Assembly: GCF_042186555.1 (NCBI RefSeq)
Contig: NC_133324.1
Location: forward strand, 200,465,640 to 200,529,639
Source of the DNA: Aquarana catesbeiana
Lineage: Eukaryota > Chordata > Amphibia > Anura > Ranidae
Reading direction: 5' to 3'
DNA: 64,000 nucleotides
This document shows positions 22,632 through 33,790 of this stretch, one piece after another; within the stretch, counting starts at the first letter, position 1; each line of letters begins with the position of its first letter. A program made the translations under genes and the position numbers. The notes under the pieces were generated by a model. The model was not told the origin of the DNA. It made no database searches and worked only from the letters and a program-made list of their open reading frames with translations.

Positions 22632-24260
22632 CAGTGGGGACGGAAAGTATTCAGACCCCCTTACATTTTTCACTCTTTGTTATATTGCAGCTATTTGCTA
22701 AAATCAAGTTCATTTTTTCCTCATTAATGTACACACAGCACCCCATATTGACAGAAAAACACAGAATTGTTGACATTTTTGCAGATTTATTAAAAAAGAA
22801 AAACTGAAATATCACATGGTCCTAAGTATTCAGACCCTTTGCTGTGACACTCATATATTTAACTCATGTGCTGTCTATTTCTTCTGGTCATCCTTGAGAT
22901 GGTTCTACACCATCATTTGAGTCCAGCTGTGTTTGATTATACTGATTGGACTTGATTAGGAAAGCCACACACCTGTCTATATAAGACCTTACAGCTCACA
23001 GTGCATGTCAGAGCAAATGAGAATCATGAGGTCAAAGGAACTGCCTGAAGAGCTCAGAGACAGAATTGTAGCAAGGTACAGATCTGGCCAAGGTTACAAA
23101 AAAAATTCTGCTGCACTTAAGGTTCCTAAGAGCACAGTGGCCTCCATAATCCTTAAATGGAAGGCGTTTGGGATGACCAGAACCCTTCCTAGAGCTGGCC
23201 ATCCGGCCAAACTGAACTATCGGGGGAGAAGAGCCTTGGTGAGAGAGGTAAAGAAGAACCCAAAGATCACTGTGGCTGAGCTCCAGAGATGCAGTTGGGA
23301 GATGGGAGAAAGTTGTAGAAAGTCAACCATCACTGCAGCTCTCCACCAGTCGGGGCTTTATGGCAGAGTGGCCCGACGGAAGCCTCTCCTCAGTGCAAGA
23401 CACATGAAAGCCCGCATGGAGTTTGCTAAAAAAACACCTGAAGGACTCCAAAATGGTGAGAAATAAGATTCTTTGGTCTGATGAGACCAAGATAGAACTT
23501 TTTGGCCTTAATTCTAAGCAGTATGTGTGGAGAAAACTAGGCACTGCTCATCACCTGTCCAATACAGTCCCAACAGTGAAGCATGGTGGTGGCAGCATCA
23601 TGCTGTGGGGGTGTTTTTCAGCTGCAGGGACAGGACGACTGGTTGCAATAGAGGGAAAGATGAATGCGGCCAAGTACAGGGATATCCTGGATGAAAACCT
23701 TCTCCAGAATGCTCAGGACCTCAGACTGGACCGAAGGTTTACCTTCCAACAAATCAATGACCCTAAGCACACAGCTAAAATAACGAAGGAGTGGCTTCAC
23801 AACAACTCCGTGACTGTTCTTGGATGGCCCAGCCAGAGCCCTGACTTAAACCCAATTGAGCATCTCTGGAGAGACCTAAAAATGGCTGTCCACCAACGTT
23901 TACCATCCAACCTGACAGAACTGGAGAGGATCTGCAAGGAGGAATGGCAGAGGATCCCCAAATCCAGGTGTGAAAAACTTGTTGCATCTTTCCCAAAAAG
24001 ACTCATGGCTGTATTAGACCAAAAGGGTGCTTCTACTAAATACTGAGCAAAAGGTCTGAATACTTGGGACCATGTGATATTTCTGTTTTCCCTTTTTAAT
24101 AAATCTGCAAAAATGTCAACAATTCTGTGTTTTTCTGTCAATATGGGGTGCTGTGTGTACATTAATGAGGAAAAAAATGAACTTAAATTATTTTAGCAAA
24201 TGGCTGCAATATCGCAAAGAGTGAAAAATTTAAGGGGGTCTGAATACTTTCCGTCCCCAC

Positions 24261-24262
<2 letters not shown>
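22632..24262 (+). mobile_element. Tc1-like DNA transposon, full-length copy
   Basis: Inverted ends CAGTGGGGACGG and CCGTCCCCACTG bound a 1631-bp element that carries one transposase gene. It sits between TA/CA microsatellite blocks, so the original TA duplication can no longer be read cleanly (CA on the left, TG on the right). Same family as 507-1764. Confidence 0.95.
23005..24046 (+). pseudogene. Tc1 transposase, near full-length, inactivated
   Basis: Spans about 347 codons, close to the family's ~340. Start chosen at 23005 (Met-Ser-Glu-Gln); a second Met lies eight codons in. Domains: paired-like helix-turn-helix (LRDRIVARYRSGQGY, KVPKSTVASIILKW), a linker with AGHPAKL, then the DDE core. 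A one-base expansion of an A run near 23426-23433 shifts the frame (23005-23466 joins 23423-24046). First Asp in LWSDETKIELFG; Glu in NPIEHLWRDLK. The second catalytic Asp, expected 34 residues before that Glu in Q-Q-D-N-D, is Ile here (ATC, 23753-23755). Either lesion would abolish transposition. Catalytic roles are family knowledge. Confidence 0.93.

Positions 24263-24319
<57 letters not shown>
24263..24319. repeat. TG/TA microsatellite, right block
   Basis: TG repeats followed by an alternating TA tract, continuing the microsatellite interrupted by the Tc1 element. Confidence 0.95.
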
Positions 24320-24323
<4 letters not shown>

Positions 24324-26269
24324 ATGATGAACAGATTAAAGTTTATGTATAGAGTGGTAAGGAGTACTATCTACTTCTCAATTAGGGGGATTTACTCTTT
24401 CTATTTTTCCTGTTGAAAATGTTGAGTGGTCACTAGGAATAAGGAGAAAACCTTCCAAAATGGACCATAGTTCTGGTGAAAACTCATAAGAGAAAATCCC
24501 TCTCTTCCTGTAATAGGAAAATTGACAGCCTTTCTGAACACTGTGTGTTTGTATATTTTAAACCTGTCAGCTCCAGCTGTCACTGACAGAGAGAGAGACA
24601 CAGTGCCCAACAGGCTATAGCTGTACACAGGACAAGAGAATCGTAACCCATACATGCCTAAGGGTAAAACATATGTTAATGCCTAAAGGGTAAGTAAACC
24701 CATCCATTTACCAGTTTAAAAAAAGTTTCATTTCCGGCACGTCCTGGAAATGTAACACTCTCATTGGTTGTGCTCTCAACCAAACTGTCAAACCATCCAA
24801 TGGCTGGTGTCATAACTGATCAAATGTGCAGCATCATGGCAGTTGTAGATTAAACAAAGGCAAAGATGACAGCTTCCTTGGTTGAAAACGATAGTGGGGT
24901 TTACTTACACTTAAGCACAATTTTGCGACTTTGACATGTTAGTAAAACCATACATATCACAACTACTTTGTGCATCCAGGTGGATTATATTTTGTTTTTG
25001 TTTTTCAGGACATATTGGGCTTTCATTTGGTGATAAATGGTAATGGATAGCTCCTGATTTTTTTTTTTAATAGAGGAAAACTGGCCCAAAATAGTAAAAA
25101 AATATATTTTTTAAATGTAACTGTATATTTCTTGTTACTACTATAACCTACCACCAACAAACAACCTAAAATAAACTCTCCTGCTCCCAACGATCGCAGC
25201 AATACCACATATGTGTATGTTATTTGTTTTTTGTACCCGTAGTACAGTACAGAAATGATATAGTGCACATTTTACTTTTTTTATCCTCCCTAAAACTCAC
25301 TGATACTGATACTAATTAAAAAAATGCTTTAAAAAAAAAAATTGCCTAAAATATACTGACCATGAGCTTTGCCCCTGATCTTTGGCCCTTTACCTGACCC
25401 AAACACTAACCCGGGGACTGACCTCAAACCTTGATCTAGGTTTTTTTAAATTTTTATTTTTTTTACACACTGTTGGCTATTTAAATCTCTCTGCATGGAG
25501 AGAGAGATACAATGTATCATTCCAATCCATTCACAGAGAGAGAAACACAAGGGCAGGCGTCACATTGAATAATCACTTTGATAGCCAATCAGGGGCTATC
25601 ACAGTGATCAGGTGCCGCCGAACCTGGAGTTGTGGGGTCCTGAACCCTAGTATGGGACCCAGGCCTCCCACTGAGACCCCAGTTTCTGTGATGGGAGCTG
25701 TGCGGCACGCTACCAGCAGAAAGACAGATACGCATATATGCGGCCCCACAGAAGAAAGCCAAGTCCAGTGAGGCCGCATATATGTGTACCGTCAGTGTAC
25801 ATAGGGTTAAAAAAAAAAAAAACACTATAATTTTATTTCCGTAAATTTCACAGCTTATAATAAAATAAGAACACTAACAAGCTTACAATGAATATGGACT
25901 CAAACAACATATTTATTAAAATGATGCACCAAAGCCTTATACAGTATATATTAAAAACACTGTATAAATTGTTTATAGATAGACAAATAAGTCATATAAT
26001 TAGTCCAGTTAACCAACTGCAAGGATCTGCTGTCCTCTACTGTTAGCTATTAGTATTCCAGTGTTATGTATAATTATGTATTAGCACTTCTTGTCTCTGG
26101 GAGGCTAGCCATAAAACCCCAGAAGAAGGAAGTGCAGAGAAAGGCTCAGCCACATGTCCTGTCCATGCTGTTAAATTCAGACCAGTGATTAATATGCAAC
26201 TGTTCCTATGTTTAATAGATTACTTTTGCTGCCCATTGCTTCTGGGTGTATATATAGTCTGCATATTTC
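24320..26269. other. Unassigned, partly repeat-derived region
   Basis: No gene is supported. The part 25060-25810 resembles other non-autonomous elements here (a segment CGATCGCAGCAATACCACAT) and ends with GGGTTAA at 25803-25809, a possible TTAA-type edge. Its left boundary was not found. The remainder looks like AT-rich background. Confidence 0.35.
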
Positions 26270-26739
26270 TTAACCACTTCAGCCCCGGACCATTATGCTG
26301 CCTAAGGACCAGAGGACTTTTTCCAATTTGGCACTGCGTCGCTTTAACTGCTAATTGCGCGGTCATGCAATGCTGTACCCAAACGAAATTTGCGTCCTTT
26401 TCTTCTCACAAATAGAGCTTTCTTTTGATGGTATTTGATCACCTCTGCCGTTTTTATTTTTTGCGCTATAAATGGAAAAAGAACGAAAATTTTGAAAAAA
26501 AATGATATTTTCTACTGTTTGTTATAAAAAAAATCCAATAAACTCAATTTTAGTCATACATTTAGGCCAAAATGTATTCGGGCACATGTCTTTGGTAAAA
26601 AAAAAGTCAATAAGCGTATATTTATTGGTTTGCGCAAAAGTTATAGCGTCTACAAACTAGGGTACATTTTCTGGAATTTACACAGCTTTTAGTTTATGAC
26701 TGCCAATGTCATTTCTTGAGGTGCTAAAATGGCAGGGCA

Positions 26740-27560
26740 GTACAAAACCCCCACAAATGACCCCATTTTGGAAAGTAGACACCCCAAGGAAATTGCTGAG
26801 AGGCATGTTGAACCCATTGAATATTTATTTTTTTTGTCCCAAGTGATTGAATAATGACCAAAAAAAAAAAAAAATTACAAAAAGTTGTCACTAAATGGTA
26901 TATTGCTCACACAGGCCATGGGCCTATGTGGAATTGCACCCCAAAATACATTCAGCTGCTTCTTCTGAGTACGGGGATACCACATGTGTGGGACTTTTTG
27001 GGAGCCTAGCCGCGTACGGGGCCCCGAAAACCAATCACCGCCTTCAGGATTTTTTGATTTCACTCCTCACTACCTATCGCAGTTTTGAAGGCCATAAAAT
27101 GCCCAGATGGCACAAAACCCCATTTTTGAAAGTAGACACCCCAAGCTATTTGCTGAGAGGCATGTTGAGTCCATGGAATATTTTATATTTTGACATAAGT
27201 TGCAGGAAAGTGACAATTTTTTTTTTTTTTTTTTGCACAAAGTTGTCACTAAATGATATATTGCTCACACAGGCTATGGGCATATGTGGAATTGCACCCC
27301 AAAATACATTTAGCTGCTTCTCCTGAGTACGGGGATACCACGTGTGGGACTTTTTGGGAGCCTAGCCGCGTACGGGGCCCCAAAAACCAATCACCGCCTT
27401 CAGGATTTCTAAGGGTGTAAATTTTTTATTTCACTCTTCACTACCTATCACAGTTTCGGAGGCCATGGAATGCCCAGGTGGCACAAACCCCCCCCCAAAT
27501 GACCCCATTTTGGAAAGTAGACACCCCAAGCTATTTGCTGAGAGGCATGGTGAGTATTTT
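26740..27560. repeat. Two to three direct repeat units of about 360-380 bp
   Basis: The block containing GGAAAGTAGACACCCCAA recurs near 26772, 27128 and 27513. Each is followed by a T-rich tract, GTTGTCACTAAATG and GAGCCTAGCCGCGTACGG in the first two units. The spacing is about 355-385 bp. Confidence 0.8.
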
Positions 27561-28118
27561 GCAGCTCTCATTTGTTTTTGAAAATGAAGAAAGACAAGAA
27601 AAAACTTTTTTTTTTCTTTTTTCAATTTTCAAAACTTTGTGACAAAAAGTGAGGTCTGCAAAATACTCACTATACCTCTCAGCAAATAGCTTGGGGTGTC
27701 TACTTTCCAAAATGGGATCATTTGGGGGGGTTTTGTGCCACCTGGGCATTCCATGGCCTCCGAAACTGTGATAGGCAGTGAAGAGTGAAAGCAAAAATTT
27801 ACGCCCTTAGAAAGCCTGAAGGCGGTGATTGGTTTTCGGGGTCCCGTACGCGGCTAGGCTCCCAAAAAGTCTCACACATGTGGTATCCCCGTACTCAGGA
27901 GAAGCAACAGAATGCATTTTGGGGTGTAATTTCACATATTCCCATGGCATGTTTGAGCAATATATCATTTAGTGACAACTTTGTGCAAAAAAAAAAAAAA
28001 AAAGTGTCTCTTTCCCGCAACTTGTGTCACAATATAAAATATTCCATGGACTCGACATGACTCTCAGCAAATAGCTTGGGGTGTCTACTTTCCAAAATGG
28101 GGTCATTTGGGGGGGTTT
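27107..28118. repeat. 1-kb palindrome with ~460-bp arms
   Basis: The left arm (27107-27563) and right arm (27657-28118) are inverted copies that read through the same landmarks in reverse: GCTATTTGCTGAGAG, GGAGCCTAGCCGCGTACGG and TTGTCACTAAATGATATAT. By eye they are roughly nine-tenths identical. The loop is about 90 bp and T-rich. Confidence 0.85.
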
Positions 28119-29599
28119 TGAACTGTCCTGGCATTTTATGCACAACATTTAGAAGCTTATGTAACACATCACCCACTCTTCTAAATACTTGAAGACAAAG
28201 CCCTTTCTGACACTTTTTGTTTACATGAAAAAATTATTTTTTTTTTGCAAGAAAATTACTTTGAACCCCCAAACATTATATATTTTTTTAAAGCAAATGC
28301 CGTACAGATTAAAATGGTGGGTGTTTCATTTTTTTTTTTTCACACAGTATTTGCGCAGCGATTTTTCAAATGCATTTTTTGGGGAAAAAACACACTTTTT
28401 AAAATTTTAATGCACTAAAACACACTGTATTGCCCAAATGTTTGATGAAATAAAAAAGATGATCTTAGGCCAAGTACATGGATACCAAACATGACATGCT
28501 TTAAAATTGCACACAAGCGTGCAGTGGCGACAAACTAAATACATTTTTAAAAGCCTTTAAAAGCCTTTACAGGTTACCACTTTAGATTTACAGAGGAGGT
28601 CTACTGCTAAAATTACTGCCCTCGATCTGACGTTCGCGGTGACACCTCACATGCATGGTGCAATTGCTGTTTACATTTGACGCCAGACCGACGCTTGTGT
28701 TCGCCTTTGCGTGAGAGCAGGGGGGGGACAGGGGTGCTTTTTTTTTTTTCTTTATAATTTTTTTGCTTTTTTATCTTATTTTTAAACTGTTCCTTTCATT
28801 TTTTTTTTTTAATCATTTTTATTGTTATCTCAGGGAATGTAAATATCCCCTATGATAGCAATAGGTAGTGACAGGTACTCTTTTTTGAAAAAATTGGGGT
28901 CTATTAGACCCTAGATCTCTCCTCTGCCCTCAAAGCATCTGACCACACCAAGATCGGTGTGATAAAATGCTTTCCCAATTTCCCAATGGCCATAGAGATG
29001 TTTGGAGCCACTCTGGTCTCTGATCAGCTCTATGGTCAGCTGGCTGAATCACCGGCTGCATTCTCAGGTTCCCTGTTGAGACAGGAGAGCCAGAGAAAAA
29101 CACGGAAGACGGTGGGGGGGGGGCATTCCCTCCCACTGCTTGTAAAAGCAGTCTAGAGGCTAATTAGCCGCTAGGGTTGCTTTTACATGAAAGCCAACCG
29201 CTGGCTGAAAAGAATGATACCAAGATGATACCTAAACCTGCAGGCATCATTCTGGTATAACCACTCAAAGTCGTGAATGGCGTACCTGAAGACAAAAAAA
29301 TGGTTAATAAAACACAGTAAACGGTAAAGTATAAAAAATTGCATACCTGAAAAGCAAACATGATAAAACATAACAATAAAACATTGCAGAATAGAATACA
29401 GTAAAAAAGAGCAGAACAATAGAGAGAGAGAGAGAGAACAATAAAACGACAACTATTTTTTTTTTTTTTTTTTTACACTTTTTTTTGTAACTAACTTTTA
29501 TAACTGTAACCGGTTCCAGGTTCGGGTCTCTCAAAATGCGATGGCATCTTGGGAGACCCTGTGAAAGTGTGCCTAGTCTGTGCAATGCTGTACCCTACG

Positions 29600-29993
29600 C
29601 TAATACTCAACTAGTGAATGGTAGCGTTCAAAACATTCACCAATGCAAAGACCAGGATTGTCAGGACAGGAGGGACAATAATAGCGGGTGTCACGCCTAT
29701 ATCCGCGCTTGCTGCAGACACAACATCTTTTTTGGGGGGGTTCGTTGGGTAGGGGTACTCGGGAGGACATAAAGAAAATGCCTCTCATGCAGCCGACTGC
29801 ATTTGGTTGGGGATGTGAATGGGGGAAGTACGGGTGCTGCAGAAGTGGTGGGTTCCCAATTAGGATTGGCGAATGCAGCAGGAAGGGCACTATGGGCACG
29901 ACGGGCCTGTGTTTGTCTTCTTCTTGGTGGCAGCGGGACACTACTTGTGCTTGCCACCTCACTAGCTTGAACTGCACTTATGGGACTCACCAC
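29600..29993 (-). pseudogene. piggyBac transposase C-terminal fragment
   Basis: The minus strand encodes the Cys-rich C-terminal domain that piggyBac transposases use to bind transposon ends: CCVCSKRGYRRDTRYYCPSC, then PGLCIGECFERYHSLVEY and a stop. Cysteine spacing matches the family's cross-braced zinc-binding fold. Just upstream a second frame carries RLHERHFLYVLPSTPTQRTP, the region that normally precedes this domain; a C/A homopolymer near 29725-29740 causes the frame change. The N-terminal DNA-binding region and DDD catalytic core are not visible upstream (above 29993), so only the tail survives. Family assignment is strong; function is lost. Confidence 0.8.
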
Positions 29994-31363
29994 GTCACCA
30001 AGTGTTACTGCAGTGCTGTCTGACTACGACCGGGGTGTACTAGGCCGCTGGTGCTTGGCAGTTCACCAAAACGCTACCAAAAAAACTGTTAGCGATCGCA
30101 GGGATCAGGCCTGACTCTGCGAACGCTGCAGTTATGCGTTTAGTGTTTTGTAAGTGACAGTGATCGATCGATACTGCACTTGGGTGGGCTGGGCTGGGCC
30201 GGGCAGAGGGGCAAAACGCAGGTGCTAGCAGGTATCTGGGCTGATCCCGCTAACACTGCATTTTTGGGAACCCTAAACTGCTGGGGACGCTAGTATAGAT
30301 CTGATCGGATCAGATATTGAACCGTACAGATACTATACCACTAAGGAGGCGTATGCTGCGTGCGTGGGTGTTAGTGGTACTGGCGCTAATCTGACGCTGC
30401 CTGGGGCGACGCATATCACCGCCGGGCGATCAGGGGGCTAAACCTTTATTCGGTAATAAACGGCGGGTGCCCTGACACTATAAAAAATAAAGGAACTAAC
30501 CAGCGTCACCCGTAACAGTTATACGGTGATCAGTGGTGAAAGGGTTAACTAGGGGGCAATCAAGTGGTTAAAACATTTATTAGGTAGTATATGGGGGTCC
30601 CTGTCGCTATAAAACACTGACGGCGAACCTAAATATTTACCTCCCTAACTAGCGTCACCAGCGACACTAATACAGCGATCAGAAAAACGATCGCTTGGTG
30701 ACACTGGCGACGGGGGGTGATCAAGGGGTTAAAACTTTATTAGGGGGGGTTAGGGGGGTATCCTAGACCTAAAGGGGGCTAACAGTAACTGCCCTACCAC
30801 ACTAACTGTCACAAACTGACACCATGCAGTAATCAGAAAAAAAAAATAAAAAAAATAAAAAAACTGCTTGGTGTCAGTGTGACGGTGGGGGGGAGGGGTG
30901 ATTGGGGGGGTAATCGAGGGGGGAATCGGGGCTGTAATGTATGCCTGGCGTGTTTTACTGTATGTGTGTTTGTGTAACTCACATTCCAGTCTTCTCTCCT
31001 CGGCGCCGGAACGGAAAATACCGAGCCGAGGAGAGATGACATAATTTCCTTTGCTGCTGTTTAGCATACAGCAGCAAAGGAATGATTTGATTGGCCGGCG
31101 GTGACAGAAGCACTTCTTTCCTATTATCTCACACACATTGTGCCAGATAGCTAGGTCTGTGCTACTGTATGTACAGTATCTCACAAAAGTGAATACACCC
31201 CTCACATTTTTGTAAATATTTTATTATATCTTTTCATGTGACAACACTGAAGAAATTACACTTTGCTAAAATGTAAAGTAGTGAGTGCATAGCTTGTATA
31301 ACAGTGTAAATTTGCTGTCCCCTCAAAATAACTCAACACACAGCCATTAATGTCTAAACGTGT

Positions 31364-32508
31364 TGTGGAAATTTTTATTAATGTATGTTGTCAGATGTAC
31401 CCCAGTGTCAGTCTTGCTGTAATACGCTCATGCGAGCGTGTTCGCACATACAGACGTTGGTGGAAGACTACTGGCTGCGGAAACCTTCCCGTGGACACGG
31501 CAGATCTGTTTGCTCTTTTAAGAACGTTCATTTATGTAAGGTAACTGTGATAGGTAGTATCCAAAAGTGGAGCTTGTCTGCTGAGGATTCAGGCGAAAAC
31601 TTAGGCAGATCAGGTTGGCAACAGATCAGGCAACGCGGTACACGATCGAAATCCAGAGAGTGGTCAGGCAGGCAAAAGTCATACACAAGTTGGCAGTGAA
31701 GTACAAAATCAGCAGGCTAGAGAGTAGTCAGGAATTCAAGCAGAAGTTCATATACAGTATTCAGAGTCACAAAGCAGTCACAACACCCAGTGAGTTAGTC
31801 CACACAAACGGGCACTGAGAGATAGGAAGTGCTGCTATTTATGGGCTGCTTTAATTGTAGATTGTCCACAGCTGGCAGCAGGTGGGGCTAGTGAGTCCAA
31901 GGTAATGCATCAAACTGAGAGAACATAGCCATAACCCCAGAGCTCTTTTGTGGCACAACAAGACTGCAGCTGTGGGACCAGGAACATCCCTGGCCACTGC
32001 ATTAATGCTCCTAGTAAGCAGATCTGCGTACATGGGAACCATAGCATAACCATACAAAATTATGGCCCACTGAGCCATGATAGTATGGCTCGTGTCATTG
32101 GTAGCAGTGAGAGTTTGCACACGGTCGTCTTCAGAGCCATGTAAGTATTGTTCAAATAGTGAGACACTTTGTGTCTCACAAGACGCTTGCTGCATGGCTC
32201 TGCATACGACCATCTGCACAAGTCACTACTGGAATTCTATTTGAATATATACATGTGTGTGATTGGTTCTTTTGAAAGAATAGAAGTGTCTGGCTGATTC
32301 TGAAGCCACCACCTTCATTATTCATGCTTACAGTATAAATAAGGCAGTAGATCATTCTATTGCAGGATTCTGCTAAGCTCAATGTGATACCAGCATCTGT
32401 GTCTGTGTTACTTGGAGATATATAAGCGCGCTTTTCCCGGCATTATACAAGAGAGCTGTATAAAGAAATTATTTGCTTATAGGAGAATCTTAAAATTTCC
32501 AGGACAGT
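31364..32508 (+). repeat. 5' LTR of the endogenous retrovirus
   Basis: Begins TGTGGAAATTT and shares two long blocks with 37487-37855: one around TGTAATACGCTCATGC and one around AAGCAGATCTGCGTACATGG. An extra ~450 bp (31537-31988) interrupts it. Downstream, unique to this copy, are a TATA-like TATAAATAAGG at about 32334 and a probable end just before the primer-binding-like site. Without the insertion it would be about 700 bp. Boundaries are within a few bases. Confidence 0.75.
31537..31988. mobile_element. Insertion nested in the 5' LTR
   Basis: This ~450-bp segment is absent from the 3' LTR, which reads from TTTATG to the ACTGGCCACT motif across a ~10-bp gap. It contains repeated GTCAGGCA/GGCAGATCAGG-type motifs. 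No inverted ends or target duplication were resolved, so its class is unknown. Confidence 0.6.
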
Positions 32509-32510
32509 TT

Positions 32511-32530
32511 TGGCGGGCCAGAAAGGAAGC
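32511..32530 (+). promoter_or_regulatory. Primer-binding-like site
   Basis: TGGCGGGCCAGAAAGG follows the LTR end within a few bases. Retroviral primer-binding sites begin TGG and complement a tRNA 3' end. I cannot assign the tRNA by eye. Confidence 0.5.
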
Positions 32531-33550
32531 CAACAGATCTTCCTAATTCAGCGGACCTCGAGTGGGAAAAAACATCCAGAATCAGAACCAGCAAAGGCCA
32601 GCCTATGGTAAGACAACCATACTTCAAGTTTTTTGAACATTTTTGCTGTTCTGTGAGATCTTGATTCTCTGTCTGCTGTATGGGGTAAGTTCTGCTAGGC
32701 AAAGAACCTTATGTTTTTTTTGTCGCTTTCTGCATAATGGCAGGATTTTAACTGTAGGTTATATTTTGTCATTGTAAGTAGGTCTATTAATTGGGGGAGC
32801 ACCTATGTTTAATTTAATTTATGTGTATGACTGAGCAGGCTGTGTAACTGTATGTTGCGTAATAAGTTTGTGACGCATATGAGAAATAGAAATGTATGAA
32901 TTGTGATTATTACCTATGTATGGGACCAAGCCAGTTGTGTATATTGTTTAACTGATGCAAGACACATGTCCCCATAAATGTAATAATATTTTTCACCTAT
33001 AAATGATTTAGTGAACTGTGTGTTTGAAGTAGCTTTTGAATATGGCTGCCACATATTCAAGTGGCCATGTGGCTGAGGAAGGAAGGGTGACCAGTAGCGG
33101 TTAGTTGAAAGGGCTACGCCCTTTGGATGGTCTCAGGCTTTTTGGACAATAGCATGGGGGAGGTCTTTTGTTTTGAGATGAAAATATCATGCAAGCAACC
33201 ATCGCTGTTTGTATTTCTTTTGTTGTCTTGTTCCTGTGGAAGCTGATGCCAGAGTTAAGTATATGACCTTTCCTTGGGAACAAGAGTGTATGTTTGAGCC
33301 GTGTTATTTTGTGTTCTATGTAACTTTGGGATTTTCGGATGTGTTTGATTGGAAAGCATGTGTTTTAAGCCTCCTATGGGCCCTAGTTGATGTGGCCTAA
33401 AGTGTTAGTCTACGTTAAGTGTTCATTTGGTGCCTCAATTGTTTTAGTAAGTTTTTGTGGGGAGAAATTTTGGTTTTCTAATGAAGAAAACTCAGTTTGT
33501 GCTGGTTTTGGCAGGATCAGCAACTGCATTCCATGTGTTTGTTACCAAGT

Positions 33551-33790
33551 GGCCCGATTGTCGTCGGCCATTTTGTTGTAGTCACCATGTGGTCCGATTG
33601 TCGTTGGCCATTCTGTTGTAGTCACCATGTGGTCCGATTGTCGTCGGCCATTTTGTTGTAGTCACCATGTGGTCCGATTGTCGTCGGCCATTTTGTTGTA
33701 GTCACCATATGGTCCAATTGTCTTCGGCCATTTTGTTGTAGTCACCATGTGGCTCGGCTTTCATCAGCCATTTTGCTGTAGTCCAGATGT
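33551..33790 (+). repeat. Six 40-bp tandem units in the retroviral leader
   Basis: Units of 40 bp follow the pattern GTGGTCCGATTGTCGTCGG, then CCATTTTGTTGTAGTCACCAT. The middle units are almost identical and the last is most diverged. Each carries one CGGCCATTTTG-like core, which resembles the binding motif of the host factor YY1 (inference). Confidence 0.9.

Larger units (their letters stand above)
26274..31110 (-). mobile_element. Large piggyBac-like region, copy P2, composite
   Basis: The left edge has TTAA (26270-26273) followed by CCACTTCAGCC, like copies P1 and P3. Inside are: direct repeats and a palindrome (26740-28118), a block homologous to P1/P3 (about 28150-29280), a piggyBac transposase C-terminus on the minus strand (29600-29993), and a G-rich block with repeated GGGTTAAAAC-type motifs (30400-30750). 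No matching right inverted repeat was found; the region loses recognisable structure near 31110. It may be one decayed autonomous element or several nested ones. Confidence 0.5.

Noticed and set aside
22325..22673. Open frames rich in alternating Ile/Tyr on both strands
   Set aside because: They are translations of the TA microsatellite and its spacers.
29688..30023. Plus-strand open frame of 111 codons
   Set aside because: It is antisense to the piggyBac transposase tail, which has a clear Cys-rich motif.
33551..33790. CRISPR-like direct repeat array
   Set aside because: The 40-bp units are contiguous without unique spacers and lie inside a vertebrate retrovirus.
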